This document shows, piece after piece, positions 47,601 to 60,127 of a DNA stretch of 64,000 bases. Position numbers and translations under genes: made by a program. The notes below the pieces were generated by a model. That model was given only the letters and a program-made list of their open reading frames with translations, was not told the origin of the DNA and ran no database searches. Positions within the stretch are counted from its first letter, which is position 1; every line of letters starts with the position of its first letter. Source of the stretch: Solen grandis (taxonomy: Eukaryota; Mollusca; Bivalvia; Adapedonta; Solenidae); contig CM037783.1 in the NCBI GenBank assembly GCA_021229015.1, positions 24,990,052-25,054,051 of the forward strand, read 5' to 3'.

Positions 47601-47934
47601 AGATCATTTAAAAAATAGAGGGGAGGAGGGTGGAATCTCAAATCATTTTCAATATGCAGTATCCCGGGGGGAAAAAAAAGAAGAAAAAAAACTTTTCGCA
47701 TTTTTAAAAAAATATATTTCCCCTTTTATACCTTTCGTTTCATGTAAAAAAAAATATATAAAAAGATTAAATCCCGACCTACGACCCTTTTTTTATTTGC
47801 TGGAGACCAGACTGAAACGGAACTATTTTTTTTTGTCTAGTGGAGGAGCTTTAACCGAGGCGACGTTCTGTTGTATTGTTTTCAAGCTCCTCCCATTTCA
47901 AGTGCCCCACCCCGAGGAATCTTAAAACGTTTTT

Positions 47935-47956
47935 AGACGGCAGCCTGCTGCCGTCT
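47935..47956. repeat. GC-rich short hairpin
   Basis: AGACGGCAG and CTGCCGTCT form a perfect 9-bp stem around a four-base loop, preceded by TTTT and followed by TTTAG. No gene is attached to it. Confidence 0.8.
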
Positions 47957-48834
47957 TTAGTAGCTAGAAACGCTTACCAGGCATCGCTGACCTTGTTAAT
48001 TTATATATTTTCCACGACAAGTTTAACTGTACCCCTCCGCCCTTAGTGCGGATCCACGCAATGCGATTCTGCACTTACGAATACGAATGGAATATGTTAC
48101 GCAGACCTTTTATTCATAACTGTGACTGCTGTTGCTTGTAAACGTGTTATTTTGCTCTGTTTATGTTATGCCGTGGGAACATTAAAACGTTTTATATTCC
48201 CGGATGAAGCATTTTGAAAAACGGAGGGGGAATTGCTAAACGCTTTCATTATAATCCTCACGGGGGTGGAGGGAGGAGGGGTTAGAATTCACTGTCATAT
48301 TCCCGGGGGGGATCTTGAATTTGGAAGTCGCGTCAGAGACTGGTACATCATATGATCAAACATTCATATTACTGCCTTACTAAAGCGTGTATAAATTGTC
48401 GTTTAATATTGTTTGTTTCACTAAAAAAGTCCTGCGAAATCGCTGGAATGTTATTTATCGTTGGGATTCGTGAACTATGCCCTAGAGCCCAACCACTGGA
48501 TAGGGACCATGGGTAAATAAACCGGCCTTGGTTTAATTGCGACTTGCTTTAAGTTAGCAGAATTAAACAAATTCTATAGGAATAGAACAGAATATTTTAT
48601 ATCAGACTTGTACATAGTACATTGTCTAAAACAATTTATATATATCAAGTTTTAACACACGTGATCAATTGCATATCATTTTACCTCATTAAAATTCACA
48701 ATGTATCTAGTTCATAAAAAGTATTGAGAGAGAAGTAAAGTTTTACATAAATAACGTGAAGCATCACATAGTTTGATATGGTACGACAGTAGTATTGGCT
48801 ACTGAATAACAAAATTTGCATTATCTCTAACTTT

Positions 48835-51330
48835 AAAGGCTAACTTCGTGAAACATAAAAAATATATAGAACATTTTTTCCTGATTATTCAACAATTCAT
48901 AGATTAAAAAACAAAAAAAAAAAAAAAGGTAAAATAAAACGGCTATTTGGAAAAAAAAAAAATGATAAGTATCTTCTATATCATGTAATTTACAGCTTAA
49001 ACACAGTCTTTCTTTTCTAGGAAATCTGTTTTCACCAAATCCTCCAGTATGTATACGAAGAGAATGGACTGAAATACGCAATCTTGAAATAATAATAATA
49101 AATAAAAAAACACTAAAATTATGAGGGACTAAGTCAAGATATTGTTCATAACTGAAACCAGTTTTAAAAATCTTATATTACACTCGTCTATGATGTGGTT
49201 TTTATCAACCGAGCCCAACCATTCTTGTTTATAACAATCTATTTTGCGAGCTTTGAATATTGGTGTAAAATGTTTGACTAAAGGATAACCCGAATTCCCA
49301 TTTATAAACACCTCAGAGAAACCATAATCGTCAAACAACTTTTTTACCCAACAGCTAATTTATATAATCGATTCAAAATGATATTTTCCGATTCAACAAT
49401 TTTACACCAATATTTTATTATTAGGGATACTAGGAAAACACATAAGCAACTTTTTTACCATTTATTCAATACAACAAACGTTTCAATTCATACGATTTGC
49501 AAAACAAAAATTTACTGTCTGCTTATTATTTCCTATCAATTGGCGATATTGGGCGCGGCTCTATCCAGTCCTTTACAGCTAGGACTGTCGGGAACACCAA
49601 GTCACGCAACAGGACTATATGGGCGAACCCTTTGCAACACAACACAGCACAACACTATAACTCACTGTTAATGTTCAATTATACTTATTAGTAAAGTGAT
49701 ACTGGCTTCGATTTAACAAGAGCTCAGCATCGTATCTTAAAATGCAATGGTATAGCAGGTCCGATGTTCGCCCATCACAAAATTGGTTCATGAATAAATG
49801 TACATAAGCTATAGTTCATTTAAAATCTCAAGCAAACAAAGACGACCCAACGCCGGTTCCCACTTTGGAGACCACTTAACGTGTCGTCCTGACATGTTCC
49901 CAGCCGCACCAGGTAGTTAAGATATGGTCGAAAACGAAAGTAGACATGTACACCAAGCCTGAAAATACACAAAAACTAACAGCAGAAATTGTACACAATT
50001 ACATTCCAAACAAAGTACGAATTAAACCCCTAATGTTTTTAACAATTTGATCTAACCTTATTTAGTTAATAATCAAGTCCTCTTAAATATAGACTAGATA
50101 TTAGATCCATACCCATGAAAATTGTAAAAAACATTTTAAGCAAATTATTCTACTATGATAATTGGCCTTAACCTTTGATGACAAATCCTAAAGAAATACG
50201 ATAAACTAAAATTGGGATTGGGCGGATGGGATTTGCGTTGTTTCTTCACAGGCGTTTCGATCGAAAGAGGAAGATACATCACATTTTTTGATGACGTCAG
50301 ACTTATGACGCATTAAAGAACAGAAGCTCAGCAGTTAGTAGTTACCTCCCTTTATTGGTTCTCGTTGACCAAATTTATTTATTTATTTAATATTTATTTA
50401 ATAACGAAGGTCCAGTCCCCCAATAACGGTGGCTATTGTTAAGGAATAGCCAGTTTTATTTTACAAAAACGTGTGATATATAAAGGGAATCTTTCTAACT
50501 CACCGTTTATTGCAGATTTGCAAGAATTTAAAGGCACTTTCAAAATACGCTTACACAATTTTCTTTGTATTCGTTCTAATTCTTTGGATTTTCTAAAACC
50601 ATATATTTCACTTGAGTAGTTAACAATTGCCCCATCAAATGAATCTAACAATTGGCACTGAACCCTTAACTTAAACGGTATGTTTAACAGTTGTACAATA
50701 AGATATGCAACGCTTTGAGCGCCTTACCAAATTGGTTATACATAGTAAAACTACCATTATAAGACAATAAAGTACACAGTGATCCACTATTTCAACATTT
50801 AATCCGTTTTTTGTCCCTTTTTAATCCCCCCCCCCTTCTCTGAATACCATGATTTTTTTTTCGCTGCGTTTACCTCAATACCCCATCTGTTACAGTACAT
50901 TTGTAGCACATCGAGATTATGCTGCAAATCCTCTGGAGTTTTACCTAGTATAGCCATATCGTCTAAATCTTCTAGGAACAATGATACTAAAACTGGAGAC
51001 AATATCTCTCCTTGTCTTAAACCAATAGAATACTCAAATTTTTTTTAAAAGAATTACAATGTTTAACACAAATCTTTATAACTTCATCCAATCACCTTAC
51101 CTTGGATCCCTAATTAAAAAGTTCAAACCATAAAGCGTTTCTAAATATAGAATCAAAACATTTTTAAATCAATAAATCCAACGTATAATTTTTGTTGTGA
51201 TTGAGATAATGTTCGATAAAAGTGTTTAAAGCAAACATAGCATTGGTTGTAAGACAACCTTCCTTAAACCCAAACTGTGCATCAGAAAAACACTGCTGAT
51301 AGGAATAAAAAACGAACTGAAAAAAAAGAT
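48835..51330 (-). mobile_element. decayed non-LTR retrotransposon (LINE), RT to C-terminus
   Basis: In minus-strand order: reverse transcriptase pieces FSDAQFGFKEGCLTTNAMFA (about 51290-51230), GLRQGEILSPVLVSLFLED (about 51025-50970) and DDMAILGKTPEDLQHNL (the catalytic DD, about 50965-50915). Next comes the connector YGFRKSKELERIQRKLCKRI (50600-50540), then FDDYGFSEVF and ARKIDCYKQEWLGSV (49335-49215), and the C-terminal RISVHSLRIHTGGFGENRF with HDIEDTYHF (49080-48955). A deletion joins LFLED directly to DDMAIL, losing the hydrophobic residues normally before the DD. About 1.1 kb at 49360-50438 is not LINE-like and may be an insertion. Frames are broken throughout, so it is not active. Confidence 0.8.
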
Positions 51331-53280
51331 CACAAATCTAAGACTTATAATTTTGTGCTAACAGAATTTGGGCTGTAGAATCCGTTGTCCGTTATTTGTG
51401 TAGCAATATTAACATTGATTCGGGTAAGGATGGCATCAAGAGTCCCACTTATTACTAATTACAGTTTGTTCCACTTAATCGTCCAATGAAATGCTTGTAA
51501 TTCGTTCAAAATTTGAAGAAAAAAAAATTGAAATGAAATGTGAGGCTTTGATATGGACAACGTATATGGCAAATTAAATTTTGTCTTACTCAGTCCTTGA
51601 CATTAACCTGAACTCTGAATAGTGTTTAATACCTACTTGGCCTCTTTGACATTAACTCGATCTGTTCTCTAGAAAGACTATACCGATGAACACTTAGATG
51701 TGTGTATTACATATCGGGAGATATCACTTTAATCAATACATAATGTGAGTCTAGACGGCTCTCTAGTTGGTCATGTGTGTCATATAGCCGTGGGTGTTGT
51801 AATTTCTTTGTCCAGGGAATTATATTCTAGCAGTGATAAATTGGTACCAGCACAATTATTTTAAATAGAATTACAAAATTCTTCCCCACTTTTGCTAGTA
51901 TTCTTACGTTACATCGACTTCATATCTGGCCACAAGATTATAATGTGTCTTTGAGTTTGTCATAAAAAAAGATTTTCTGATTATAAAACCGTTCCACCGA
52001 GAGTAAATTCAATTGTTGTCAGATATGAGGGCGATTAATAAAATATAAAATTGACATATTGACTTATTGAAAAGACAGAATTCGTTAGGTATGAAACAAT
52101 TAATGTGAATCTTGAGAAATTCTCATTATAAAAAGCTACATTACAAAAAGATATGATTCTGTTTCAAATTTCATAAAGAAAATAAAAAAATCCGTAGAAA
52201 AATGGAAATTATCAAGAAAATCACTGCTTTAATTGAAAGTTTTCAGAGGAGACAACGAATAAAAACAAAATTTTTGGGGGGAGGTAATCAAAAGAACTTA
52301 AGTCACTATTTATCACCTCAATATGTCACTAGATTTTACAAAAGTTACATTTTCAAACATACCTGTGTATTTGTGTTTTGGAATTGGTTATCTTAAAATA
52401 GCCTAATAGTATATAATGGCATAATTTGCATTGTTTTGGATTATTGTATAATTAGGTTACAAACATATATTTATATTATCTTAATGTGTTTAATTTCGTT
52501 TATTATTCTAAATATAACACTGCTCTTTAATAAGGACAAATAAAAAGAAGATTATAATATTATCATCGTATTAAGATTAGTACCAAATTTAAATCATGTA
52601 TAATTCAGAATTGGTTGTAAATCATTTTCGTATACATCAACTAATTTAGTCATTTGATCCTAAAATCATATATAATACTTCACGGTAAAATAGCCTTTTT
52701 TCCCATAAATACGTTTCATATATGTAATACAAGTGTATTTTCACTATGCTAACCAATTATATTCCGCTGTGAATGATCGGTACTTCAATGTGTGTAAACA
52801 GGCACTGATGGCCATATTAGATTAAATTGATCATTAAAGATTAAATCTTATTACATGTAATTAGTAAGATATTAAATCTGCCACCACTTTGTTTACATAT
52901 TGTCTCTTAGTTGCAAAGATAAAATTATATTTGTTGATTCATGAATTGTCATGGATACAACCCATTCATATTAGGTACATAGAAACATTTCAACTGCATT
53001 AAAATCTCAAATAATTATTTTGGTGAAAAGTACATCAGAAGTTGAACGACAACATAATTTTACTGTCCAAGTCTCTAAGGTGTATAAATAAACAACGAAT
53101 ACACAGTACCGCATGAGAAAGATTGATAAATCATAATTAAAGGTTTCGCTAATAGAAATCTGCCGAGTTTAATTGAACTGATTATTTTATACAACATAAT
53201 CTTAATGGTCTGTTTATTTAAGTCTTAATTGCCTGTATCATTTCAAGTTTTACCCTAAAATTTGGTAAGTTTTCTATCAG
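51331..53280. other. gene-free stretch
   Basis: AT-rich. Short open frames only (52202-52396 is basic and motif-free). No repeat was recognised. Confidence 0.5.
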
Positions 53281-53513
53281 GGGCCTCCGTGGCTGAGAGG
53301 GTAAAGTCGCTGACTTTAACACTCACTCAGCCCTTAACCGCGTGGGTTCGAGTCCCGACAGGGCCATTCGGATTTCATATGAGAAAGCCTTCCAGGTAGG
53401 TCGGTGGTTCTACCCGGATGCCTCCGTGCATTCGGGGTCTTCCTCCACCTGTAATTAGCTGGCGATATGACTGAAATACTGTCGAAGCGACGGTAAACTC
53501 AAATAGTCAAGTC
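53281..53513 (+). mobile_element. complete tRNA-derived SINE (family A) with 14-bp TSD
   Basis: The tRNA-like head has A box TGGCTGAGAGG (53290-53300) and B box GGTTCGAGTCC (53345-53355), followed by a body with CCTCCGTGCATTCGGGGTC and ATGACTGAAATACTGTCG, ending CTCAAATAGTCAAGTC. The 14-base direct repeat AAGTTTTCTATCAG flanks it at 53267-53280 and 53514-53527 without mismatch, so this is a recent insertion. It is the reference copy for the fragments at 2555, 17383, 19866 and 59549. Confidence 0.92.
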
Positions 53514-53527
53514 AAGTTTTCTATCAG

Positions 53528-54757
53528 ATATTTCGAGAAATGTTTTAACTGAGATGCCTTATCTATTATGCTCAGAACATTCGTCAGAAATACACATATA
53601 TAGAATTAGCTTGATTAAACTGGTAATTTAGTGAAATCGGATTTGCTGATTTGATCATATCATTATGAAACATGTTCATGACGTTATCTGCCCTACGCAG
53701 AGCGCCTTTATATTGGGATAGCAGTCAGTATGACCAGAACAAATGGTCACGAAACGTCATGTTTTACACGTTAGGTAGTTAGTTAGTGAGGGGGGCGGGG
53801 GGGGGGGAGTTTTGGGGAGGGCATTTATCCGAAGCTCATGTACATATCAAACATATATCAAAGCCAGAGTTAACCAGAATAAATTCAAGTCATATATAAT
53901 AACGTACTATAAGCAGAACGATAGAGACACATATTATTATACACAGTAAAAATATATAAATCAATAATAAAATGCATTTAAAAATCGATAAAGCAAATGC
54001 TTTGAACAAAAAATCAAAAGCCTGGCTACGGTCTTTTTATAAACACTTATCATAGTTAGACAACGCAAAGCATAATTCAAGGATCTTAGTCTATATTAAG
54101 TGGTTGCTATTAAATAAATTATAAATAAATGATCTTAAGACAAAGGCATACCCTCCACTTGCTTATAGGTGCATGGTTTATATTATCCAAAAGAACAGTT
54201 GAAAAAGATATGGACATTCTAGATCTTGATGAAAATATCGCTGAATTCTCAAACCGGTTGAACTCTGTAAACATCACGTGACAGTTTTTGTTCTTTAAAA
54301 AAACACACCATATTTTGAACAGGTTGAACTAGTTATTTTGACAAAGTTCACCCCTCAGGACTGCAAGGGTTGTTTTATTTATTCATTTTTTATTTTTGTA
54401 TTTATTTTTCTTTTGTTAGAGTAAAACATGTTGAACCTGTTATTCTCTATCAACAGTTTATCAAATGCCGGTTTCCCTCTCAACTTTAACAGGGGAATTC
54501 AAAGGTTGAAAACACGACTTATGAAGACACTAGAGGCCCAGGACAAAGATCATCGGATCAGGGAGGGAAGTGCAGAAAGTAAACACTGGTAAAGACTGTC
54601 GAGCAAGATAAGTCAATTCTGAGTCACAAGACCATGCAGTAAGTACAGCACGTGGGGGGAACCATGGAAAAGGAATTACAACCCGCAACTAGTGGAAGTC
54701 AGCAGATCCCCACTAGAGAAGGCAGATGGTACAGAGAAAGGTGGGAACGAAGAAGAA
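53528..54757. other. gene-free stretch
   Basis: Contains a G-rich run near 53790-53820 and AT-rich DNA; nothing coding with support. A short open frame from ATG 54664 (starts MEKELQPATSGSQQ) overlaps the next entry in another frame. Confidence 0.5.
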
Positions 54758-55066
54758 ATGACTGAAATCCCAAAGGGTAATATAGTGTACAAGATGTCTG
54801 GATGCGCTGGACACTTCCAGAACGAACACTGTCTTAGAGCAATATCAGGAGGTGCGAACCTTTTCGGCAGCAATCCATGCTTTGATATGTATATGGAATT
54901 TTATTATCCACAGCCAGGTTGCACAGATGGAACTCGTCCGTTATGTAAGAAAAGATGTAATCTACAGGCCACACCAAATCAAAGACGTTTCGGGTGGCGG
55001 CATTACAAGGCTTTAAGGTTCCTCGCGGATGCATTGGGCAGAAACAGAAAAGTGGTCAAGATCTAA
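54758..55066 (+). CDS. possible small Cys-rich ORF, hypothetical
   Basis: ATG 54758 opens 102 codons ending at TAA 55064-55066; the frame is open further upstream to about 54692. The sequence is less AT-biased than its neighbours. It has seven Cys, including MSGCAGHFQNEHC, GSNPCFDMY and GCTDGTRPLCKKRC, and a basic C-terminus (LGRNRKVVKI). There is no signal peptide, no recognised domain and no clear splice sites. It could be an exon of a lineage-specific gene, a pseudogene or chance. Confidence 0.3.
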   Translation: MTEIPKGNIVYKMSGCAGHFQNEHCLRAISGGANLFGSNPCFDMYMEFYYPQPGCTDGTRPLCKKRCNLQATPNQRRFGWRHYKALRFLADALGRNRKVVKI

Positions 55067-56104
55067 GTGTCACTTTTGTGAACCACCGAGGCAACATAAC
55101 AAATTCCCATAAAGATGACAGGGAAATGAACGCTGTTCTGAATGAGAAATCAGAATTTTCACGAAATGTTCCGGGCTGACATTGAATTGTGATCTACAGG
55201 AACCAAGACTCTTTTCTTGATTGAATTTACTTCGTGTCGCGGGAGGTATAAAGAGGCAATCGAGTTCAAGTTGCAGAAATATACACAGCTCCAAACACAG
55301 TGTGAAAAAAAAGGGATAGAAGTCTTGGTTGTTCTCGATTGCAGTAGGTTGCCGTGGATTTCTGCTGGTTGCTGCTGATCTCCTACTATGCTCAGCTCGC
55401 AAGAAGGAAAACGCTTCACCACATAGGCAGCTGAGAGTGCTTAAGAAAGAGCTGGAAACTTATTACTGAATGGTAGTGTCTGCGCAACACTGCCGGTTTC
55501 TCATCCGGTTAGCGGTCCTGGGCTTAAAAATAATCGGAAACCTCTCAATGGTATCCAACTGATGACCTTAATAATAAAAAAAAAACCCGTAAAGTATGGA
55601 ATATTAGACATATGTAAATTTACGGGTCATACATATATTTGCGCATATTCACATATTTATTGTATATATTTAATCTTTTCATACATACTAGTAGTTAGTT
55701 TAGATCGGTATGATTTAGTAATAGACATGATGACCGATTTATGATTTTTAATATGGCGAGGAATGTAAATAAATTGACAGATTTAGAATTTGATGTTTAA
55801 CATAATTGAGTAAATTTGTCACAGGAATTATCTATTAGGAATGCATTTAGTAAAGTTTTAAAGTTTTAAACAAATATTGAAAAGTTTAGTTTCTTTCTAA
55901 GGGTCTTTATTAATTTTAAAATATAAAGCAATTGATGTATCTCCAAATCAACAACATACATATGGCTCAAACTGAAATATTTTTGAAATTATGCCTTAAC
56001 TATTTATGAACAGAGACAAGAAATACGAACATGCTTATAGTTTGACATATAGAGTAGATAGTTACTGTTTGCACATTATTGTTTGTAGAATGTATTTTTA
56101 GTTC
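55067..56104. other. gene-free stretch
   Basis: Minus-strand open frames at 55070-55422 have no recognisable motif. The rest is AT-rich. Nothing supportable is seen. Confidence 0.5.
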
Positions 56105-56363
56105 CCCCTACCGGTGTTTACACCGGAGAGGACTATAGATTTGCCCGCCGTCTGTCTATCCGTCTGTCCTTCTGTCCCTCTATCTGTCCGTCCGGATGTC
56201 CGGAAATCTGGATCCCGCAATAACTTAAGAACATTTAAGATAATTTCATGAAACTTGGTATATGAATAGATGGCAGTATGGAGGTTCTGCACGTTACTTT
56301 TTTTTCGGACCAAAATTCTGGTTGCTATGGTAACGGAAAAATTATGCACCTCACCGGTAGGGG
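56105..56363. mobile_element. short element with CCCCTACCGGTG inverted ends
   Basis: CCCCTACCGGTG (56105-56116) and CACCGGTAGGGG (56352-56363) are perfect 12-bp inverted repeats. The interior has the pyrimidine-rich CCGTCTGTCTATCCGTCTGT stretch common in molluscan repeats. Non-coding; the minus-strand open frame across it is incidental. Confidence 0.7.
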
Positions 56364-57964
56364 ACTCATGTGTTGAGTGCAACACCAGTTACCAATTTTT
56401 AAATAGTTATTCTCACAAAGCATGACTTTATTTTAAAATACTCTGCCACGTTTAAAATATCTCAATTAAAATATCTCAACTTAAAAACATGTTTTATTAA
56501 TCAGTTCAAACAGTAATATTTTAATCATACTTACTAGAAAGTATCATGGCGATTTGTCTACGGAATGATATCTTTGTGTCTCGTGTAGACAAAGGTCCAT
56601 ATTGACCGTAGACTGAAATGACGGCAGGACGTATACTCAACTATTTTATAATATGAGTGATGAATTCGATTTCATTTACACGCTTCTTATGAATTTAATG
56701 TTATCGTGTATATCAAATTTGTAATCTGTTTCATTTCTAGCAGTTAGCGATATGATGACTGTGCTTTTCTGGTTTCTGTATCATATTCTGAAACAAAAAT
56801 AAATAAATCGTTTTTCATAAGGGCGTATGTTACAGTTTACCATCGCAATGTTTCGGATATGTTAAGTGTAATCTATTTCGGATACTTCAAATGTTTGGAT
56901 AAACGCTTTCACAATGTCAGCACAACTGCACTTAAAGGGTTGTTTCCCCAGTATATAACATCTGGTTTTATTTATAATAATTCCTTTTCAAATAATTAAC
57001 AAATCTGAAATGAACTGATTATGTTTAATAAAATCTAAATTTGTATCAGACAGTTATCAGTTCAGTAGCTAGAAAATGAATTAGACGTCACCCTATATTA
57101 TTTTTCAATGACTTGATCAAACAATCATTAAAGAATATTTAAAAAATAAAAAGGAAAAAATTAATGATTTCAGAAGGATTTTCTGTTATGAAAATGTTTT
57201 TATTCAGATGTACTGAAATATCATGAATTAACTAATTTAATTAATATTTAAGCCATTTTTAAAAAGCGGAAAAATAAAACAAAAACAACAACAAAAAAAA
57301 AAACAAAAAAAAAAAAACCGAGCACGTTGGCCTGTCATTTATATGATATATGTGAAAATCAGAAAATTCTATTGAAAAAATATAGCATACGCTCTTTAAG
57401 CTATATTATAACTATCGTTATCATTCCTTTTAGGTAATGTCATATGATAATATCCAACTTTCACGGACACTCCTTGTTGTTCTGTATGAAATAAGTCGGC
57501 ATCAGATCTAACATTTTTCTTTAATGATGAAGAAATATTGAAAAGGAAGAAGATCATTTAAAATATTCCCATTGGCACGTTTAATATCTTCGGTATCTGT
57601 ATCAGAAGGTAGTAAATGGGCGTCAACTCCTTGACTTAAAATGATTTGGGTGGATGTTGTTAGAATTTACGTTTCGAAATCGGGAAGTCTTGGGATCGAT
57701 CTACCAAAGTCGTAAAAATGGTATTGGTATAGCTATAAAATCTCAAATATGCGTTTGACCTGTTTTTTTTGTTTTTTTTTCTTCTTACAAATTGATAAGC
57801 TTTCTGAAAACGAGTATTTACCGATTTTAAATAAATCTGGATGTGATGAATGTTGATTTATATATATATTGCTAGCTTGATGACTTTTGTATTCGCTGGA
57901 TATTCCTTTTGTACTGCTTCATAACAAATGAAATCTGATCAAATTGCTATAAAAGTTTCACATT
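56364..57964. other. gene-free stretch
   Basis: AT-rich with an A-rich run near 57270-57320. No gene or assigned repeat. Confidence 0.5.
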
Positions 57965-58180
57965 TGTTTTGTTTGAAATTAATTCGATCGCAGACAGGAC
58001 ATATTTCATCAGAGGTATCCATTACCATGATCCGACATTTATCTATACACACTACTGCAATTTTCTTTATCTGTATTACACTCCTCTATACAAGAATTTT
58101 ATTCTGTTTTGATACACATTCGTCATATGAATCATCAATGGTATAGAGACATTCATCTAAACAGGTCTAAGAAATTGTGT
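57965..58180 (+). repeat. dispersed repeat E, copy 2
   Basis: Matches the reverse complement of 41200-41395 across about 190 bases, including GCAGACAGGACATATTTCAT and GAATCATCAATGG. The 72-codon open frame here is repeat-derived. Confidence 0.7.
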
Positions 58181-58749
58181 AAAGAGTTTCATTTTGCAGT
58201 TCCCTTCGAAGTTTTTGGGTGATTTTTCAGTACCTTAGTCCGTTTTAAATAAATTAATGAATTCAGAACTGACATAGAACGTAATTTCTCCCTTTAGATT
58301 TGTTTCTATGTTTTGTTATGTAATTTATAAAAATGATATGTGTGACTCGAAATCATCATCAATATCAGAGAAATACTTTATACTAAATATTTTTAAACCT
58401 CCTCGGCAATAGGCATTTAGTCTCAGCCAATAAACAATGCTAAGGAAATATTTTGTGAAATTGATTCCAACTGTTACTTGTTTAGAATACCATTTTTTTC
58501 GCATTTAAGGACATTTTGACAATCGCCTTAAGGACCAAATTACCAGTATTACAATCAATAACACGGTGATAAGACATTAAAAGTTGTTATCAGCAGATAT
58601 CAACTTGCTGACAATCACTTGTTGTGCTCGCCTAGAATTTTTGTCCCCATGGACTGCCACGGTAGCGGCATCGAACAGACACGTAATAGACTCCTGATGT
58701 TCTGAGACGCAAAAAGTATCCCTATCCCCCCACGGACCAGAATAACCGG

Positions 58750-58980
58750 TCTAATGAGGGTCACATCTCCATACGTTTCCGTCATTTGTCCCTACATTAG
58801 AATTTATAGTCAGCATCATTCCTCACGAGGTCCTGGCATGCAAACTTGTTATAGGAAATTCCTTTTGGTCTGAGGAATGTAATTTATTTTTATATTGAAT
58901 TATTCAATCTTCTGTTCAGAATTAGCAACTATACTCAGTGTATTTCCGGCGTTATAACCACTATTTCCATGGAACATGAG
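58750..58980 (+). repeat. dispersed repeat C, copy 2
   Basis: Matches the reverse complement of 18240-18455: TGAGGGTCACAT, CTCACGAGGTCCTGGCATGC, CAATCTTCTGTTCAGAATTA and TTTCCATGGA in order. Confidence 0.7.
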
Positions 58981-59512
58981 ATCTAAAAGACTTAATTATA
59001 CCTTACAGAGAATATTAACATTTTCTATCAGGTTCTTTAAGTAATTGTTGCTATCTATTTATATTTTTTCGACTTTGATTATCATTGAAATGTAAAATTG
59101 TTTCTTTTATGTGAATCAAATGTTCATTCTCCTAAAGGACACTGTATGAAATTCGTTTGATCGCTTCAAAAATAAACATTTGTAACTAACCTGCTTATTA
59201 ATATGTAATTTAAATGTTTTCGTTAAAATAATTCTAGTAAAGTTTATCAAAGTTTCTACTTCCGGTTTCCCGATTCGATATTTAAACCTTCTGTTTAGTC
59301 ACATATATGCAAGTAAGCATCAAGGCGAAAGTTTAAATAGTTTATTTTATCATATTTTATTGATTTAATTCATTAATTCGATTTAAATGCTTAAATCAGA
59401 CCATTTAGTTTCCCGTACAAACGGACACCCCTTTGGCTATTCTTATTTAATGGAAATGGGTTTCACCCTGGAAGATTCTATGTTTTGTCGGTTACTTGAC
59501 TAGCTGGAAAAG

Positions 59513-59546
59513 TATATAAGGCGGGTCCGCTCAGTCTTTCAGTTAG
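59513..59546 (+). promoter_or_regulatory. TATA plus initiator core promoter candidate
   Basis: TATATAAG at 59513-59520 is followed by TTCAGTTAG, with the initiator A at 59541, 28 bases from the first TATA base: canonical RNA polymerase II geometry. The SINE begins 8 bases later at 59549 and the gap follows, so any transcript would start in SINE sequence. No coding exon is visible downstream. Confidence 0.45.
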
Positions 59547-59548
59547 TA

Positions 59549-59746
59549 GGGGCCTCCGTGGCCGAGAGGGTAAAGTCGCTGACTTTAACACTCGCTCAGC
59601 CATTCACCGCGTGGGTACGAATCCCGGCAGTGTCATTCGTATTTTCAGCTGAGGAAGCCTTCAAGCTGGCTTGCGGTTGGTCGGTGGATCTACCCGGATG
59701 CCTCCGTGCATTCGGGGTCTTCCTTCACCTGTAGTAGCTGGACGTC
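59549..59746 (+). mobile_element. SINE family A, truncated by the assembly gap
   Basis: Starts GGGGCCTCCGTGGCCGAGAG with the same A and B boxes (B box mutated to GGGTACGAATCCC) and body as 53281-53513. It runs into 100 Ns at 59747-59846 within GGACGTC. The repeat may be why the assembly broke here. Confidence 0.88.
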
Positions 59747-60127
59747 NNNNNNNNNNNNNNNNNNNNNNNNNNNNNNNNNNNNNNNNNNNNNNNNNNNNNN
59801 NNNNNNNNNNNNNNNNNNNNNNNNNNNNNNNNNNNNNNNNNNNNNNTTAAAAATCACTATTTTATGAAGTGTGTGATATGGAATTATTAAAGATGACTCT
59901 TGCATCAGTATTGACGATTTCATCTTTTACTCTACTATGCACATGGGCATTTGAGCAAGTGCATCTGATGGTCGTAGGTGTAGGCTACTTGTGTCAAAAA
60001 TGTTGTCGTGAGATATTTTATAATATCAATGAGGGTAGTTAATTCTAATTGTGGTTCAACATATTTCAAGAGATGTTAAAACAATTAAAACAAGACAGGA
60101 CTCTGGATACGAAAATGTAATTAATAC

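Larger units (their letters stand above)
43948..48830. other. long gene-free stretch
   Basis: AT-rich with one SINE-like copy (44459-44640), A-rich and G-rich low-complexity patches near 47620-47770 and 48250-48310, and a GC hairpin at 47935-47956. No exon with motif and splice support was found. The 111-codon frame at 47590-47925 is homopolymer-rich and not credible. Confidence 0.6.

Noticed and set aside
47590..47925. 111-codon open frame
   Set aside because: Lys/Phe-rich translation of A and T runs; no motif.
55070..55422. Two overlapping minus-strand open frames
   Set aside because: No motif, no splice context, and composition typical of non-coding DNA.
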